A stretch of 64,000 bases of DNA from Nereocystis luetkeana (taxonomy: Eukaryota > Sar > Phaeophyceae > Laminariales > Laminariaceae), in contig JARUPZ010000018.1 of the NCBI GenBank assembly GCA_031213475.1, forward strand, positions 6,051,680 through 6,115,679, given 5' to 3'. Positions 35,601-47,482 of the stretch are shown here, piece after piece. Position 1 is the stretch's first letter; the number at the start of each line of letters is the position of its first letter. Under the pieces are notes generated by a model. That model saw only the letters and a program-made list of their open reading frames with translations. It made no database searches and was not told the origin of the DNA. The position numbers and the translations under genes were made by a program.

Positions 35601-38600
35601 ACGTTCTCCATGTAAACACCCTCCTGCTCACGGGTGGGCGGACATTACACAACCAGGTGTATCGCGCGTTAGACACCGGGGTTTCTCTGCATGTAAGATC
35701 CGTTCGTCTCTGCACACAGCGCGATGCGTGCTGTAACACCGTGCTTGTGGAACACCGCAACATCGTGTTTGCGGAACACCGTGTTTGTGGCACACCTTGC
35801 TCGTGGAACACCATGTTTGCGGAACACCGACTTTTTGTGGAGCAATCGTCTTTGTGGAACTTCCGTGCTTGTGGAACACGCGCTTGAAATATTTGTGCTT
35901 GTGGAACAGCTTCCCTGCGGAAGATGGCGAATCAGCGATGGTCGGTAGTTTCCAGTAATTCCAAGGGAACACCGAGGGCCCCACCGCAGCTCATTGCTTT
36001 CTACGTAGCTTCGGAGGACAGGACTACTCATGTATGAAACTGAACGATGACGTCAGGAATAAAGCACTTCGATACAGGGAAGTATTTGTTGCCCCCCCCC
36101 CCCCCCCCTCCCCCGCCCTGCTGCTCGACCTTGCCCCCTCGCCCCCGCCTCGCGTATCCACAACCTCCCCTGAGAAAAATTCACTGCCATCTTTTTCAAC
36201 CGACTCGCCTTATTTTCACGGATGGTAGGTTTTCCCCTCCCCGACCCTCCCCCGTCGTTGAACTTCCCTTCGCTTTTCTCTGAGCCTACCGGAGAAACGG
36301 TGGTCGACCCCTTCCTACCCTTGGGCGACCCTCTAGCCACTTTTGCCGCGTATGAGTCAAGGTCAAGGAGATCTCGAATGTTCTCCTGGTACACCTGCCG
36401 GGATTGATTGTATCGGGGGGGAGGCGTAGTGGTGTCGCGCTCGTCAGCGGCAAAGCTGGGGAGGCAAGAGGGGCCCGAAATGAGCGATCCCAATCGCTTG
36501 ACTGACCACTGTGTACAACCCAGTGTACATCGGTATAAATGGCTTTGGGCTTTCAAGAACAAAAAATGAGGCAAAAAGTGACCCTTTAGTCTCATCTGGG
36601 GATAGGGGCTTCATTGTACCCTCCACACAGCAGTCCGATCTGCCCTTGATGCGCGTGGCGAAAGTCGTACACGGCTCGAACTGACCAAGACCTCCACAAA
36701 ATATTTCGCACGCTTTGCAAAATGTCACGGCAACAGCTATTACTACTGCTGCTGTGCGCCACATTATACGTGTTTCCTCACCTCCACGTACGAGGCAACC
36801 ACGGCCACCTCCATCCCGGACTCTATCATCGCGATCTCCTTGAACAAGCCTCTGCACAGCCGCGGCGTCACGCCTGGGTCCTACTCGGTTCAGGGTTGTA
36901 GCGGGCAGAAAAGGTGGGTTAGGGGGTCCCCCTCGTGCGTGGAGTATCGAGGCGACTGCTGTTAGGCCGCACTGAAATTTCTTGCGCTAGGGTGGGTCAT
37001 AGCGCACGCGGTGTCTGTCAGGCGTTGTTCGGCCAAGACCGAGCACGTTGCTCATGTATATCTGCTGGCAACCATCGAAATGTAGCACGCGTTGGGAGGC
37101 GGCTGAGGTGAATCCTCGCCTGCGTATACCACAGCAGTTGCACGTAGCGCTTCTACTAACAAAACAAACAGTGCCACGAGCAGCAGGTTATGCACCCTCT
37201 TTCCTTTCACTCGCCGGCGTTCAGCCCTCCGACAAAAGAAAATAACCCCCCGACCAAAAGCCTTCGTGGACGAAATCTTCACCGACTAAAGGGGTATGAC
37301 ACGCCGCTGGCAGGCACCTGAGTCGTCCCTTCCATGGTGAAAGTCTTGCCAGATCCCGTCTGCCCGTAGGCTATCATGGTAGCGTTGAAGCCCCGAAGGA
37401 CGTTCTGGATCAGCTTCGGGCCGGCAACCCGATAAACCTAGGCGGGATGCCAAAAGCGAAAACAAGATCAAACTGACCCAAGTTAACTCTACTAGAGGTA
37501 TTTGGGACCTATTGATACAGACTGAAGAGGCGACGAGTGCTATCTTCACCCCTATGAGAAGCATTCTTCAGGACACGTTACTTGAAATTCGTGTGGGACA
37601 CGTGTTATCAGTATTGCGAGGGTGGTCAACCGTTTTAGGACTGCAGTCCCCTTTTGGGGCAAAAGCCCCTAAATTATACCAGGTAAGTAGTTTGTCCTCG
37701 AAACGGGACTGCGGTCCTAAACACGTCAATGAGCCATCGGGAAGAGCATGAGTGCCACCATGCAGCGGGCGTGTTTGACATCCCCTTGCTCTACCTGGCA
37801 GCCCGGGCTACGTACTTCGTGGGGTCGATGTTGTGATCGGCATTGAATTTTCGATGTATTTATCCATCTGAATGAGGACCAAATCGGGGATAACCCTTTT
37901 AGGATCGTAGTCCCGTTTTGGGGACAAACTACTTAAAATTCGAGTGATTTGTCCCCAAAACGGGACTCCGGTCCTAAAGGGGTTAATACGAACAAACAAC
38001 ACTGCCGCAAACGACATTGCTGTCTCCTGCGGGGGTGCTTCGGGGCGAGCGTTTTCGGAGGTGGTAACCCCGGTGACAGACACAAGCGCTTCGTCACATC
38101 CCCCGAAAAGAGAGACCGGCCGCGCTTCCGCTCGACTGCAAGTGCCTTGTGTTTCTTGCTGTGAGCAGCAATTATCGCGTTATTGCGAAAATTTAACGGC
38201 GTGAAGAGGGGACGGCAAGGGGGCTTGGCCGCCCTATACTGAATACTGTACCTCCTCCTGGGACGTTGTCTCCGGCAGCACGGCATCGAACGAGCACGTC
38301 TTCTCCGTCGGAGTGTTCTTGCTCGCCGGGACGTGCAACTATATTACGGCAGCACGAACAAGCAGGGCGGAAATATGACGGGAGCGAACACAGACACCCA
38401 AAGCACGAGCAACGGCGAGGGAGAAGGGGTAGAAGCGACGTCGACACGCCGGACATATGAAAGGGATGTAGAGAGTCTTCGCCAGGAGAGTCGCATCCTC
38501 AAAACACCGAAAGCATGCTGAACCTTCGGTCGCGCGTGAGGAGCGGAGGCTGTGCTCTTGCAACCTCGCGAACCCGCCAAAAACTTTGTCGCCAACACGA

Positions 38601-40465
38601 GTGTGCGCACGAAGGATTATCTTCTCTGCGCGAGGGCGGGGCATGGTGAGAACGAGTTTTTGTGTAGCGGTATGGACTCGGCGGGTATTGCAAGTTTGTC
38701 CTATCGTGCCAGGCGGATCGTAGTGCTCTACGCAGCTCCTTGTGTTTGTTTGGGATGCACTTACGTGCGCAAGTTGAGGGCAAGGTGGACCATAGAATAC
38801 TGCATATCGTTCTGTGCCGTATGGACTCACCGCACCAGCAGGGGGGGGATGCCATTATAAGTACTGCAACCGTAGACGGCACCTCTGATGTTCGTCGGAG
38901 CGCTTCTACCATGGGTTAAGCTCGACAACGCTTGATTGCGCTGTGCATTTTAAGTCGGTCGATTTTTTAGGGTTTGGTGTGCACAAGACAACCGAAGGCA
39001 TCTGTCAGAGTCTGCAGGCGGATATGAAGGCGTACACAGAGCCGTGTGAAAAGCAGCAACATGGACCCCACCCCCTTCCCCCCGTTTCGCAACAAATGAG
39101 TACGCCCCCCCCCGCCCATCCCTACGCCTGCGAAGACTTAACCCCTTAGCCGTAACAAACAAAAAACACCATGAACCATTGTCAGGCCCGGCTTGCGCGT
39201 CGAACGGAGTCCTACGCTGAACGGCGCGCAGATGAACGATTCAACACGGTACCGAAAGGATGATATTCATTTTTCCATGGACTACAGCATGTGCGACGCA
39301 CGTAGAACCTCGAAGTCGCTCGCGCACATTTAGGCCCATTAATTGGCACGTCAGAAGTCGCCTTGAAGAAGGCCGCATGGGGCTAATCTCGAACGACGCC
39401 AGGACAACCACAACCCCCCCCCCCCGCCGCCCCCCAAACTCCATTCTGGTACCTGGTACGTAAGTTTATGTACAGGGTCTGCATCTATCGATATCGTCCT
39501 TTGGCCGATATTTCTGTAGGCCGGTCTTCCCTTTCCTTGATGGGAAGTGAAGTCCTCGCGTTCGCGTTTTGTCTTTTTTCTTAGGGCCGTTTTTAACGAC
39601 ACTGTAAAAAGTTGCCAAACTGGCAGGTTTAGGAAAATTGGACTTTCAAGTCATTTTGCTAAAACTCGCCAAATGAAATGGCAAGTCCATTTCCATAAAC
39701 TTGCCAACGAAGGGCTTGGGGAATAACCATAAAAAAACTTCGCAAAACACTTGCTGAATTGACAAATCCAACTTTCCAACAACTTGCCAAATTGGCAAGT
39801 TTTTTGCCCAATACGTGTCGTTAAAAACGACCCTTATTACCCGCGCGCCAAACCAGTTCCCTCCGGTATTCGCATACTGCGCTCTACTGGTTTAGCTAGA
39901 ATATAGCTGGTATACCAGTACCCGATGCGCTGAAAAAAACGAGAAATCAGGACAAAGAGACCAGGGGGGCGATCAGCAACAGCAGTGAGCTGCGCGGGGA
40001 CTCCTTTGTAGGACTCCATCTCGTCGTCTACTCATACCTGGTATAACACACTGCTGTAGTGTGCGATCAAAGGAACAGTAAACACTGTAACAATGATGCA
40101 CGCTGCTGCACATTGCTTTTAACACTGCCGCCCGCTGCTGTCCCTGATACCGAAATAGCGCAAAATATTCAAACATTTCGTCATGCGTAGAGTAATCGTT
40201 GAGATGTGGCTGTGAGTACTACAGCAGTAGTTCCCGTACGTAGTAGGGCACGCACTGATCGGGAGTGCGCCACGGTGGCAGGACTCGCGGCGGGCTTCGC
40301 TCTGGTTTACCTGTGTCGGGCCTTGCACTCGGAGGAAACAGCGCTGCCCTTCCTCTCTTTTAGACGTCGGTCGTATTCTCACGAGCACAACGATACCCTG
40401 ATCTCGAACGGACGCCAACTGACCATCCAACGCAGCAGCAGCGTCACCATTCTCGGTGCTGATGA
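32639..40465 (-). CDS. kinesin with N-terminal motor domain, at least 10 exons (start exon not found)
   Basis: Exons (minus): about 40465-40311, 38338-38252, 37437-37318, 36880-36782, 36394-36149, 35623-35516, 34872-34693, 34313-34197, 33574-33464 and 32929-32639. All nine internal introns are phase 0. Together they give about 492 residues plus an upstream start. Kinesins are ATP-driven microtubule motors. Visible motifs are IVVLVRIRP (first motor strand), [13 protein letters not shown], the P-loop [39 protein letters not shown], switch [10 protein letters not shown], switch [43 protein letters not shown] and [12 protein letters not shown]. An unusual Gly/Ser/Lys-rich insert of about 60 residues lies between NIRDLLD and LWIRE. 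The tail after the motor is only about 96 residues, with a short coiled coil ([18 protein letters not shown]) and a Ser/Arg end, so this is a small kinesin. Subfamily is not assigned. Exon 5 needs a GC donor. Confidence 0.92.
35745..35915. repeat. minisatellite with GTGGAACACCG units in a kinesin intron
   Basis: About eight diverged units of 15-22 bp share the pattern GTTTGTGGAACACCG. It lies in the intron between kinesin exons 5 and 6. Confidence 0.75.
37627..37729. mobile_element. TTAA-type MITE copy in a kinesin intron
   Basis: Inverted ends CCGTTTTAGGACTGCAGTCC and GGACTGCGGTCCTAAACACG are flanked by TCAA on both sides. The spacer carries a TACCAGGTA motif. Confidence 0.7.
37890..37986. 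mobile_element. TTAA-type MITE, best-preserved copy
   Basis: Ends CCCTTTTAGGATCGTAGTCC and GGACTCCGGTCCTAAAGGGG lie between an ATAA-like left flank and TTAA on the right. The centre is ACAAACTACTTAAAATTCGA, followed by the inverted half. It is only about 160 bp from the copy at 37627. Confidence 0.8.
39584..39833. mobile_element. 250-bp MITE with TTA target duplication
   Basis: Terminal inverted repeats GGGCCGTTTTTAACGACA and TGTCGTTAAAAACGACCC (17 of 18 matching) are flanked directly by TTA on both sides (39581-39583 and 39834-39836). The interior is rich in CTTGCCAA/TTGGCAAG inverted words. It lies in the first intron of the kinesin gene. Confidence 0.8.
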
Positions 40466-40684
40466 TGCCGCTGGTTTCGTTGCAAACGAAGAAAACAAAA
40501 AACAGATAACAGATTACAATACTTTTACAGGTCGGATCAAGATGCGTAAAAAAGTCGTCTCTCTTGGTGCGCTATCATAGAATACAGAAGAATTACCCAA
40601 GAAGAATACTCTATGGATACCATGACGCTTGCGCCGATTGGCCGCAATCGAGCGGCAGATGGGGGCAGTAGATTTTACCACTTG

Positions 40685-40805
40685 GTCGAAATCTGGTCTG
40701 ATTGGTTTTTAGGGTCAGGGTTAGGGTTGCTCTGATTGGCTTAGATTTGGGTTTGCTCTGAGCGGCTTTGGGTTCGGGTTGCTCTAATCGGGTTAGGATG
40801 AGGGT
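40685..40805 (+). repeat. telomere-like degenerate tandem repeat
   Basis: GGTTAGGGTTGCTCTGATTGG and variants such as GGGTTCGGGTTGCTC recur about every 30 bp, with interspersed GGGTTAGGG words. It resembles an interstitial telomeric-type tract but is strongly degenerate. Confidence 0.55.
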
Positions 40806-41844
40806 TAGTTTTGCTCGTCTCGTACACAGTGTGTATCAACCATTTTCTCAAATACATGGTAAGGGTAAGGTACCCTCGATGGGGGCCGCCTTCTTTGCTA
40901 AAAATAAAGGAGCTTGTCTGGATAGCGCACAATTTCGGCGTAGCGAAAGCATCCTTTATGCTCTATCCTCTGCCTCGCTCGAAACCGACCGGCGACCGAC
41001 GAACTGCTCAATGAAATAAAACAACGATCTTCGTACGTACTGCTGTACTCGTATCACTATCGGGGCCTGATGAAAGCTCAGTTGAAAACATCAACGGCCA
41101 CATTTTCACATAAAGCGGCAACTGCATCACACAGCAGCTACTTAGTAATCTACGCAGCTGTACCACACAGCAGCAGTTAGTTACTGATACTGCTGCTGTG
41201 AACGCCGGCTCTGTCACCGCGCCAATTTGGGTAAATTGATCACTTTTCAAAGCTCTTCGCTACGGTCTGGACCAGAAACACTGAGGGACAGCGTTTGTGC
41301 CCGTGCTGCGTGACCCTCGCATTGCACGCGATGTTCCGTACGTGCGGCGGCGGACAAAGGATATTTACCTTGAGCCCAAAAGCGAAGATCAAGCATCTAC
41401 GATAGGCGAACGAGTTCTACGAAAAAAAATTCCATCAGGAACCAGGACTACGACGATGACGGTTGACATATTTACCTTGCGTCATGGGATCCGCCGCTGG
41501 TCCTTTTGCGAAGGGGTGTTGTAGAGTTGTGGAGGATAACAGCTGCGCTGGTGAAAGACTTCTTGCCACAGGCGAGGCCCATTTGTACGCGTGGACGAAC
41601 GATGACATGTGTCTGCGGGACGCGGTGGATGATGATGTGAGTTGGTTCCGTGGGCAGGGTGTGTAGAAATTGAAAAATATGGGTTTTGTATTATTTGAAA
41701 GGCGTGAATTGACTACCCCCCGCAACCCCTTGTTCAAGCGCTCCGTTTTCGCCGCACAACCGGAACACAACACGAACACACCGCATTTTGACCGCGTTTT
41801 TGGCAAAAAAATACCAGTACCATCATCGCCTTGCCTCTACGAAT

Positions 41845-44800
41845 ATGACCATGACCATCGAACTCCAGCCAGCGCACGGTCTTCCCGTCGCCGTCGCCAT
41901 CTGCTCGTGCTTTATGACGGTGTGGGCAGGGTTCGGGGTTGGCATGATGAGGAAGAAGTGAGTCTACCTACCATGTTCATGGTTCTGGGTTACCTAAAAG
42001 TCGTAGAAATACACATATTACTACTCGCAGTCACAGGCCAGTATGTTTTACGGGGAAATAGTATGGGTTTTCGACCCGCTTTCCGCCAACAGCGCTTCCT
42101 CCAAAAACCGCAGCAGCAGTAGGAGCCTCGTACGAGTTGCTCTAGTTGGCTCTCTCTGTCTATGATGGGGCACATATAGGCTTGCATCGATTTTTTTATC
42201 CGCTTGTCGATCCAGGCAAGCCCGTTCCGCGCCTTGCCATGCACAACAGTCCCGTTCCACGGACCCAGGCCATGCCGTTGTTATTATCTATGAGATACCT
42301 GGTATTGATTATACAAGTAGTACCTTGACTGATGATGTTGCTCTAACGGCCATTCCACGTGCACCCTTCGCCGGTGCTGCTATTAATACTGATGTACGTA
42401 CTGTTGCTGTGTCGTTGCTTCCTTCAGGTTCGGCATCAAGTACCCCCAGATGTACGCCGAGACGACTCACCCTAACGCCATGGTGTTCAACTGCTACCAG
42501 AGGGCCCACCAGGTAGATGGGCTGCTTGCTTGACATGATTTACCGTTTCGCGCTGCTGTTCAATGTTTTTAAGGCTACTCGTATACGTACCTTGTACTCG
42601 TACGATTGCAACGCTTCGCAACTCACGAATAATGTTACATGCGAGGGCGCCTCGAAAACTGTATGTGGCAAAAACTGAAAGCCTGGTTCAGGCGGTGACG
42701 TAGCGACGGTCTAGAGTCTACTGCTGTGTAGACTGCGCTTTGATGTTGCACACCTGGGCGCAAAAAAGAGGTTGTGAAATGTTGCGCCGGCACGTATTGC
42801 CCCCCTAAATTCGTAAATTCCATGTTTTCTTCGCCACGGGCGGGAGGCGTGGTGCGGCATTTGTGTGCCGCGCGCCTTTTTTCGCCGCGAAAAAAAAAAC
42901 AAAATGCGCCAAAATTGCGCGGCGTGTTTTTTTGTTTCGTTTTTTTTCGCTGGAGGCGATTTTTTTTTCGGCATGTTTTTTCACCAAAATGCACGCAACA
43001 TTCGAAGCCAGCCACCCTACGTCTCAACAAGAGGAGAAAACGAGCGCGTATCTATAAGATACATATGCCATACGCACGTTGAAAAAAAAAAAAAAACGCC
43101 CTCCGGCAGCCCTCCGGGGGGCTTCAGGGGACCCCTGCGGGGGGAGGCTCCGAGGGGGGGCTGCGGAGGGGCCTCCAGGACCCTCACCTCGCCTACTCCT
43201 ACGGCTCGTGGTGCGGTGCCGCACCACGGCGTCCGAAGTCAGACGCCTTTTTTACACCGCGTTGCACGCCAACTATAAACGCTGGTATATATGTAGACAA
43301 TGCTCCACAGCGGCTTCTTGTCGTTATTGGAAGTGGGCAAAAATGTACGGTGACAGGTGCACGTACGTACACACACAGCAGGCCGATTTGAGGCATCAAT
43401 CGAAAGACGTTTTGGGCGCCAAAACGCAGATTATAGAAGAAATAAAAATGCGATTTTATTACCCGCGGATTCGAACCAGGGACAGCTAAAAACGTACACA
43501 CGGGTCCTAGCCCAAATTCGATCATACGCGTGAGAACGGTGGGAATGAGGATGAACGGCAAATGCTCCTATTGATATCCGGTCAGGCTCCCAACTGCAAC
43601 AAGCTGGCGGTTCTGCTACTGGGCTGCATGTCGTACTTCTTATGTGTTGAGCTCGACCAGTTCGGAGTTACAGAAGGAGCATCTGTCACGCTCCTCATTT
43701 CCTCCGTTCTTGTCTCGTACAAGGTGTGCTCAGCCTATTATTACGGGGGACCCTAGTTAACAGGACCTATGGTGTACATAAAAACCTATACATTTGACCA
43801 TTTTTACTAACAATATTTGGTCCTGTTAACTATGGCCCCCCGTAATATTAATAGTCTACCAGGTACTCTATAGATGTTCCCAGTCTGGGCCATCAACAAC
43901 CTGTGTGAAAAACAAAAAAGAAATCCCCAAACATTCTCCCCCCGATCCTAACGGAAACGGCAGGTTGCGGTAAAAAGTGTCAATTCCGAAGATGACCTCT
44001 TGTAACTTTTCATCACCACCCTTGATTGCTTTGAGCACGATTGTTAGAATACTTTTTTCCCCATAACTTCGACAAAACCCCCCCCCCCACAAAACAGTTC
44101 CTGGGCGGATATTGAGGCGACTGAGAGGCCTGAGAAACACAACCGGGAAATGTTTCATAGTTCAAAGCGGCGAGATTCCGAGTCCTCGATAGACATCTGG
44201 TATCGACTAAACCGAGGACTGCTTCATGAAATCTGAACGGGGCGCGCGCGGTGGGGGCTCCCGACCCATCCTGGAGTCACAATGTTTCTCACGACCTCCA
44301 CGGTAAATCCTTCTTCTTTTTTTTTAATAGTACGGCAGTCCCGTGTTGGGGACGAACTACTTGGAATTTGACTGGTTTGTCCCCGAAACGGGACGGCAGT
44401 ACTAAGAAGTGTTGACGAATGTCGAGGTCGCACAGGGGTGCGATTTGTTTTTCAGCCCTCGTTTTCTGAACAACGGTAAAGAGGTGCTAATAATATCGAA
44501 CACCGGATTTTCGGAAGGCTCTCTGTCAGTAGCAGTATCAATCAACAGTGATTGCGGGCACTGGATAGTGGTCTACAGAGCCAGCTTCACGTTGCGATAC
44601 ATCGTTGCTATACATAGCCAACTTATTATGGAGGGGCGAGCAATCATCGATGCTCTCGTGACGCTCGGGTCAATGGACAAATCAGCGGGGGGGCCTTGCC
44701 AAGTCCCGCTGCGGAGAATCCGCCAGGGAGAATAGCTGCCGCTGAGGACCCGTCAGCGCAACGTCAAGCTTTTTGCTATAATGTCAAGATCAGAAGCCGG

Positions 44801-47411
44801 AGTAGGAGCAAGAACACTCTGCTAACGCAAGAGAGACGTGGGATCACGACCCACCGACGGTATCGACTACGAATCTTATCTCTCTCGACCAGATATTTTC
44901 CGAAAACACCTCTCCTTGTTCGGCATTGGCATTCGGTATTGGCAACATTCCCGTTGGAGAATCACCGTTGAAAAAACCCGATTGCACCACCTCTGTGCGA
45001 ACTCAACGCTGTTGACTTTTGCGGTAAGTGGCTCTTGATACTCATAGCGGGCGGCGAGGCGTCTGACATTGAAATGAAATGTTCGACTGTTTTGCGTGTA
45101 AAAAACGGACGGTATAATTTCTCGACCCCTTTCCGATGGCAACAATTGACGTTTTTTTCATGTTTGGGAGAGAAGCGTACAGTAGGACACCGCCGGTAAC
45201 CTCTCGCCCTCTAGACCACGGATCCACCTGGTACCTTTGCGGACGTCCAGCGTCGGCATGTCTTTCGTCCCCGCCCCCCCCCCGTCTCACATTCCGGAGA
45301 AGTGTCCTCAAAGTGACACCCGGCACGTAATTTTTATTTTTTGCGTACTACCTATCATACTGCTGTATGTAGAAGCGTGGTGAACTTACTTTACAAGCTT
45401 TATCTTGTATCATTCGAAGGCATCCGCTGGAGGTGAAACGCCCCCCCCCCCCCCCGAGAAAACTCAATTTCTCGTCCTCCCTCCTCGGCGTGTCCTTAGT
45501 TTTTACTTTTGATGTCCTCACGCTTTTCTTTGTTTTGCAGAACGTCATGGAGAACTATCCTCAGTTCATCGTTCTCCTTACGCTGGCGTCCGTGAAGCGA
45601 CCCACCTTGGCGGCGGCGGCAGGCGCTCTGCGCTTGCTTGGGTTCGTCCTCTACGTCAAGGGCTACCGGGTATGAAAAAAACGCCGATAAAGTTGAACTC
45701 CTTTGTTGCTGCTGCCGTGCTGACACTCATTCCTGGTGGATGCTACTGGCACATGCGTAGGAGACCAGTGTTTAGGTGGCGTGAAGACTTCTTTTCGACC
45801 TTGTCGAGCTGGTTTTAGTGTGGGGGACGGTCAATTAGGGGGCCACACCGCTGTCTCTTACATACAGGGACTATTGCCCCCGTTTATACGGTAGTGTGAA
45901 CTTGAAAGTGGGAGTATATTCCAGGCCAGAGTGGCACACACTACAGCATCTCTTTACGAAAACTGCGACGTGTGTCCAGGGACACGGAGTTTGGTTCTTC
46001 TAGTCATGGTGCGCACGTGTGGGACGGTTGTATGGGACGGTGTTGCTGACTGTAGTAGCGTGTACCAGTTACGTCCTACCGGTATGAAAGAAGAATCGGC
46101 ACCACTTTTTTTTTATTTTTTGATTTGGGAGCGCATCGAGGTAGTTTTTGGATGGAGTTTCCACTCCCTTAAGGTCGAACAGTCATGCTTTTCTCGGGCC
46201 GAGCTTCCGGGTGTTCCAGAAGGGGTGTGTCATGAGGCGGTATCAGCTATGTAGGGGAAAGGGGCCTGCTGTCCCGAATAGCACGTACAGTGTAACAGTC
46301 CCCCCTTTCTCAAATGGGCATTTGAATGCCACGAATTTGGTTCTTGATCATTGGAGATGACGTACTGTTGTAAAAAAGTTATCAAGACTGTGGTGAATGA
46401 ACGGAAGTTCTGTTTTCCTCATAAGACTAGCGCGCTTTTCGCTGGAATTAGGCGTGTTTCTTAGTACTGCTGTAGTAATTGTGATAACGACTCTGTGTCA
46501 GTTAGTAGGCTCACTTCGCCACCCAAGCATTACGGGGGAACGTATTGTAGTAATCAGAACCCCAAATGTTGGTGTGTATACATATGGAGATGTGTGTTTT
46601 TTTGGGGCCATCGTAGGATCCGATTAGTATGCCTCCCAGAAGGATACAACACAGCCACCTGCAAGGTTCCCCTTCGGGCAGAAACCGGTCCATTTCAAAG
46701 AAGAAAAGCGCAATGACTATTGCCTACTTATATTCACGGAGAGCTTCAATACAAGAAACGGCTTCAGTTGTGCACATTGAGTAAAGGTACATAAACGGGA
46801 TGCACAAAAATGTATCACCGAACCTCATGATGTTCATTTTGTGGTTCGGAGGAAATCGTGTTTCTCAAAGTGTTGCGTATCGTGTCGCATTTTTTTTTTT
46901 CTCATTTTGTCGCCTTTGCTCGAGGCGACTGGTGTCATGTGTTCGAGGCATGTGTATAGTACTTTTGTGTCATGCCTGATCAGGAGCGAAAGGAAAGAGC
47001 ATTGGGTGGAGTGCTTCCTACCGCACGAACACACCTTGTAGATGGTGTTTTCTGTAGACCCGCTATCTGCTTCAAGTGCTGCCTTGCATGTTCCCGCACC
47101 TGATCACAGGGAGCGCTACACCAGCCCTCCCCTACGAAGCGGCACGCTGTTCCCCGTTCATCCCTCTATCCCTCGCATTTGACGATCACGACAGCACTAA
47201 TGCCCCCCCCCCCCCCGCCCCTCCCGCATTCCTCTCTCCCTCCCCCTCCGCCTCCCGCATCCCTCCCCCCCCCTCGCCTCGCCTCCCTCGCCCTCTCCTG
47301 CAGACCGGAAAACCCGAAAACCGTCAAAGGGGAGCATTTGGCTACCTCGGCCTGTTTGCCATGCTCGGAATGTCGGTGGAGCTGGCGGTGTCCCTTATCC
47401 GGTCCTCCTAA
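41845..47411 (+). CDS. MGST3: microsomal glutathione S-transferase 3 (MAPEG family), 4 exons
   Basis: Exons 41845-41957, 42428-42512, 45541-45669 and 47304-47411 give 144 residues, close to the 150-155 usual for this family. MAPEG proteins are trimeric ER or outer-membrane enzymes that conjugate or reduce lipid hydroperoxides and leukotriene-type substrates with glutathione. The sequence shows an N-terminal membrane helix (LPVAVAICSCFMTVWAGF), the hallmark FGIKYPQMYAE, and the motif VFNCYQRAHQ-NVMENYPQF across the intron 2 junction. Two further helices follow (FIVLLTLASV and the GALRLLGFVLYVKGYR region), with a final helix (FGYLGLFAMLGMSVELAVSL). Intron phases are 2, 0 and 0. The first ATG is followed by another (MTMT), so the start is uncertain by two codons. 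Intron 2 is about 3 kb and full of repeats. C-rich tracts precede the acceptors of exons 3 and 4. Confidence 0.95.
43080..43260. repeat. GC-rich block after an A-run in MGST3 intron 2
   Basis: A run of about 15 A (43081-43095) is followed by about 165 bp of CCTCCGG/GGGGACC-type sequence and a short palindrome (GTGCGGTGCCGCACCACG). It is sharply different from its AT-rich flank at 42890-43000. Read on the minus strand it ends in a T-run. It is probably an inserted short element; no family is recognised. Confidence 0.45.
43445..43520 (-). repeat. tRNA-like B box segment, possible SINE
   Basis: On the minus strand TCCCTGGTTCGAATCCGCGG forms a tRNA T-arm-like motif (B box GGTTCGAATCC). No intact acceptor or anticodon arm is visible, so a functional tRNA is not called. 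Confidence 0.35.
43740..43846. mobile_element. ~110-bp MITE, ATTACGGGGG family, in MGST3 intron 2
   Basis: Ends ATTACGGGGGACCCTAGTTA and TAACTATGGCCCCCCGTAAT surround a spacer with CATTTTTACTAACAATATTT, which is shared with the copies at 54662 and 63535. Confidence 0.8.
44324..44415. mobile_element. TTAA-type MITE variant in MGST3 intron 2
   Basis: The left flank is TTAA. The ends TAGTACGGCAGTCCCGTGTT and AACGGGACGGCAGTACTAAG are inverted copies, and the ACGAACTACTTGGAATTTGA spacer matches the family. The outer CCCTTTT block is replaced by TAGTA. Confidence 0.65.
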
Positions 47412-47418
47412 ATGTCAC

Positions 47419-47482
47419 TCCCCCCCCCCCCCTCCCCCCCTCATACGACTACGGCCATGCGTGACATGAGTACACCCCCCCC
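47419..47482 (-). repeat. head-only G-tract repeat just after the MGST3 stop
   Basis: C tracts at 47419-47438 and 47475-47486 bracket the inverted core CATGGCCGTAGTCGTATGAG and GAGTACAC. It begins 8 bp after the stop codon and so lies in the presumed 3' UTR. Confidence 0.6.

Noticed and set aside
41463-41666. Plus-strand frame ending in a good GTGAGT donor upstream of MGST3
   Set aside because: No family resemblance, no matching phase to the MGST3 first exon, and that exon already starts with a suitable ATG. It could be 5' UTR at most.
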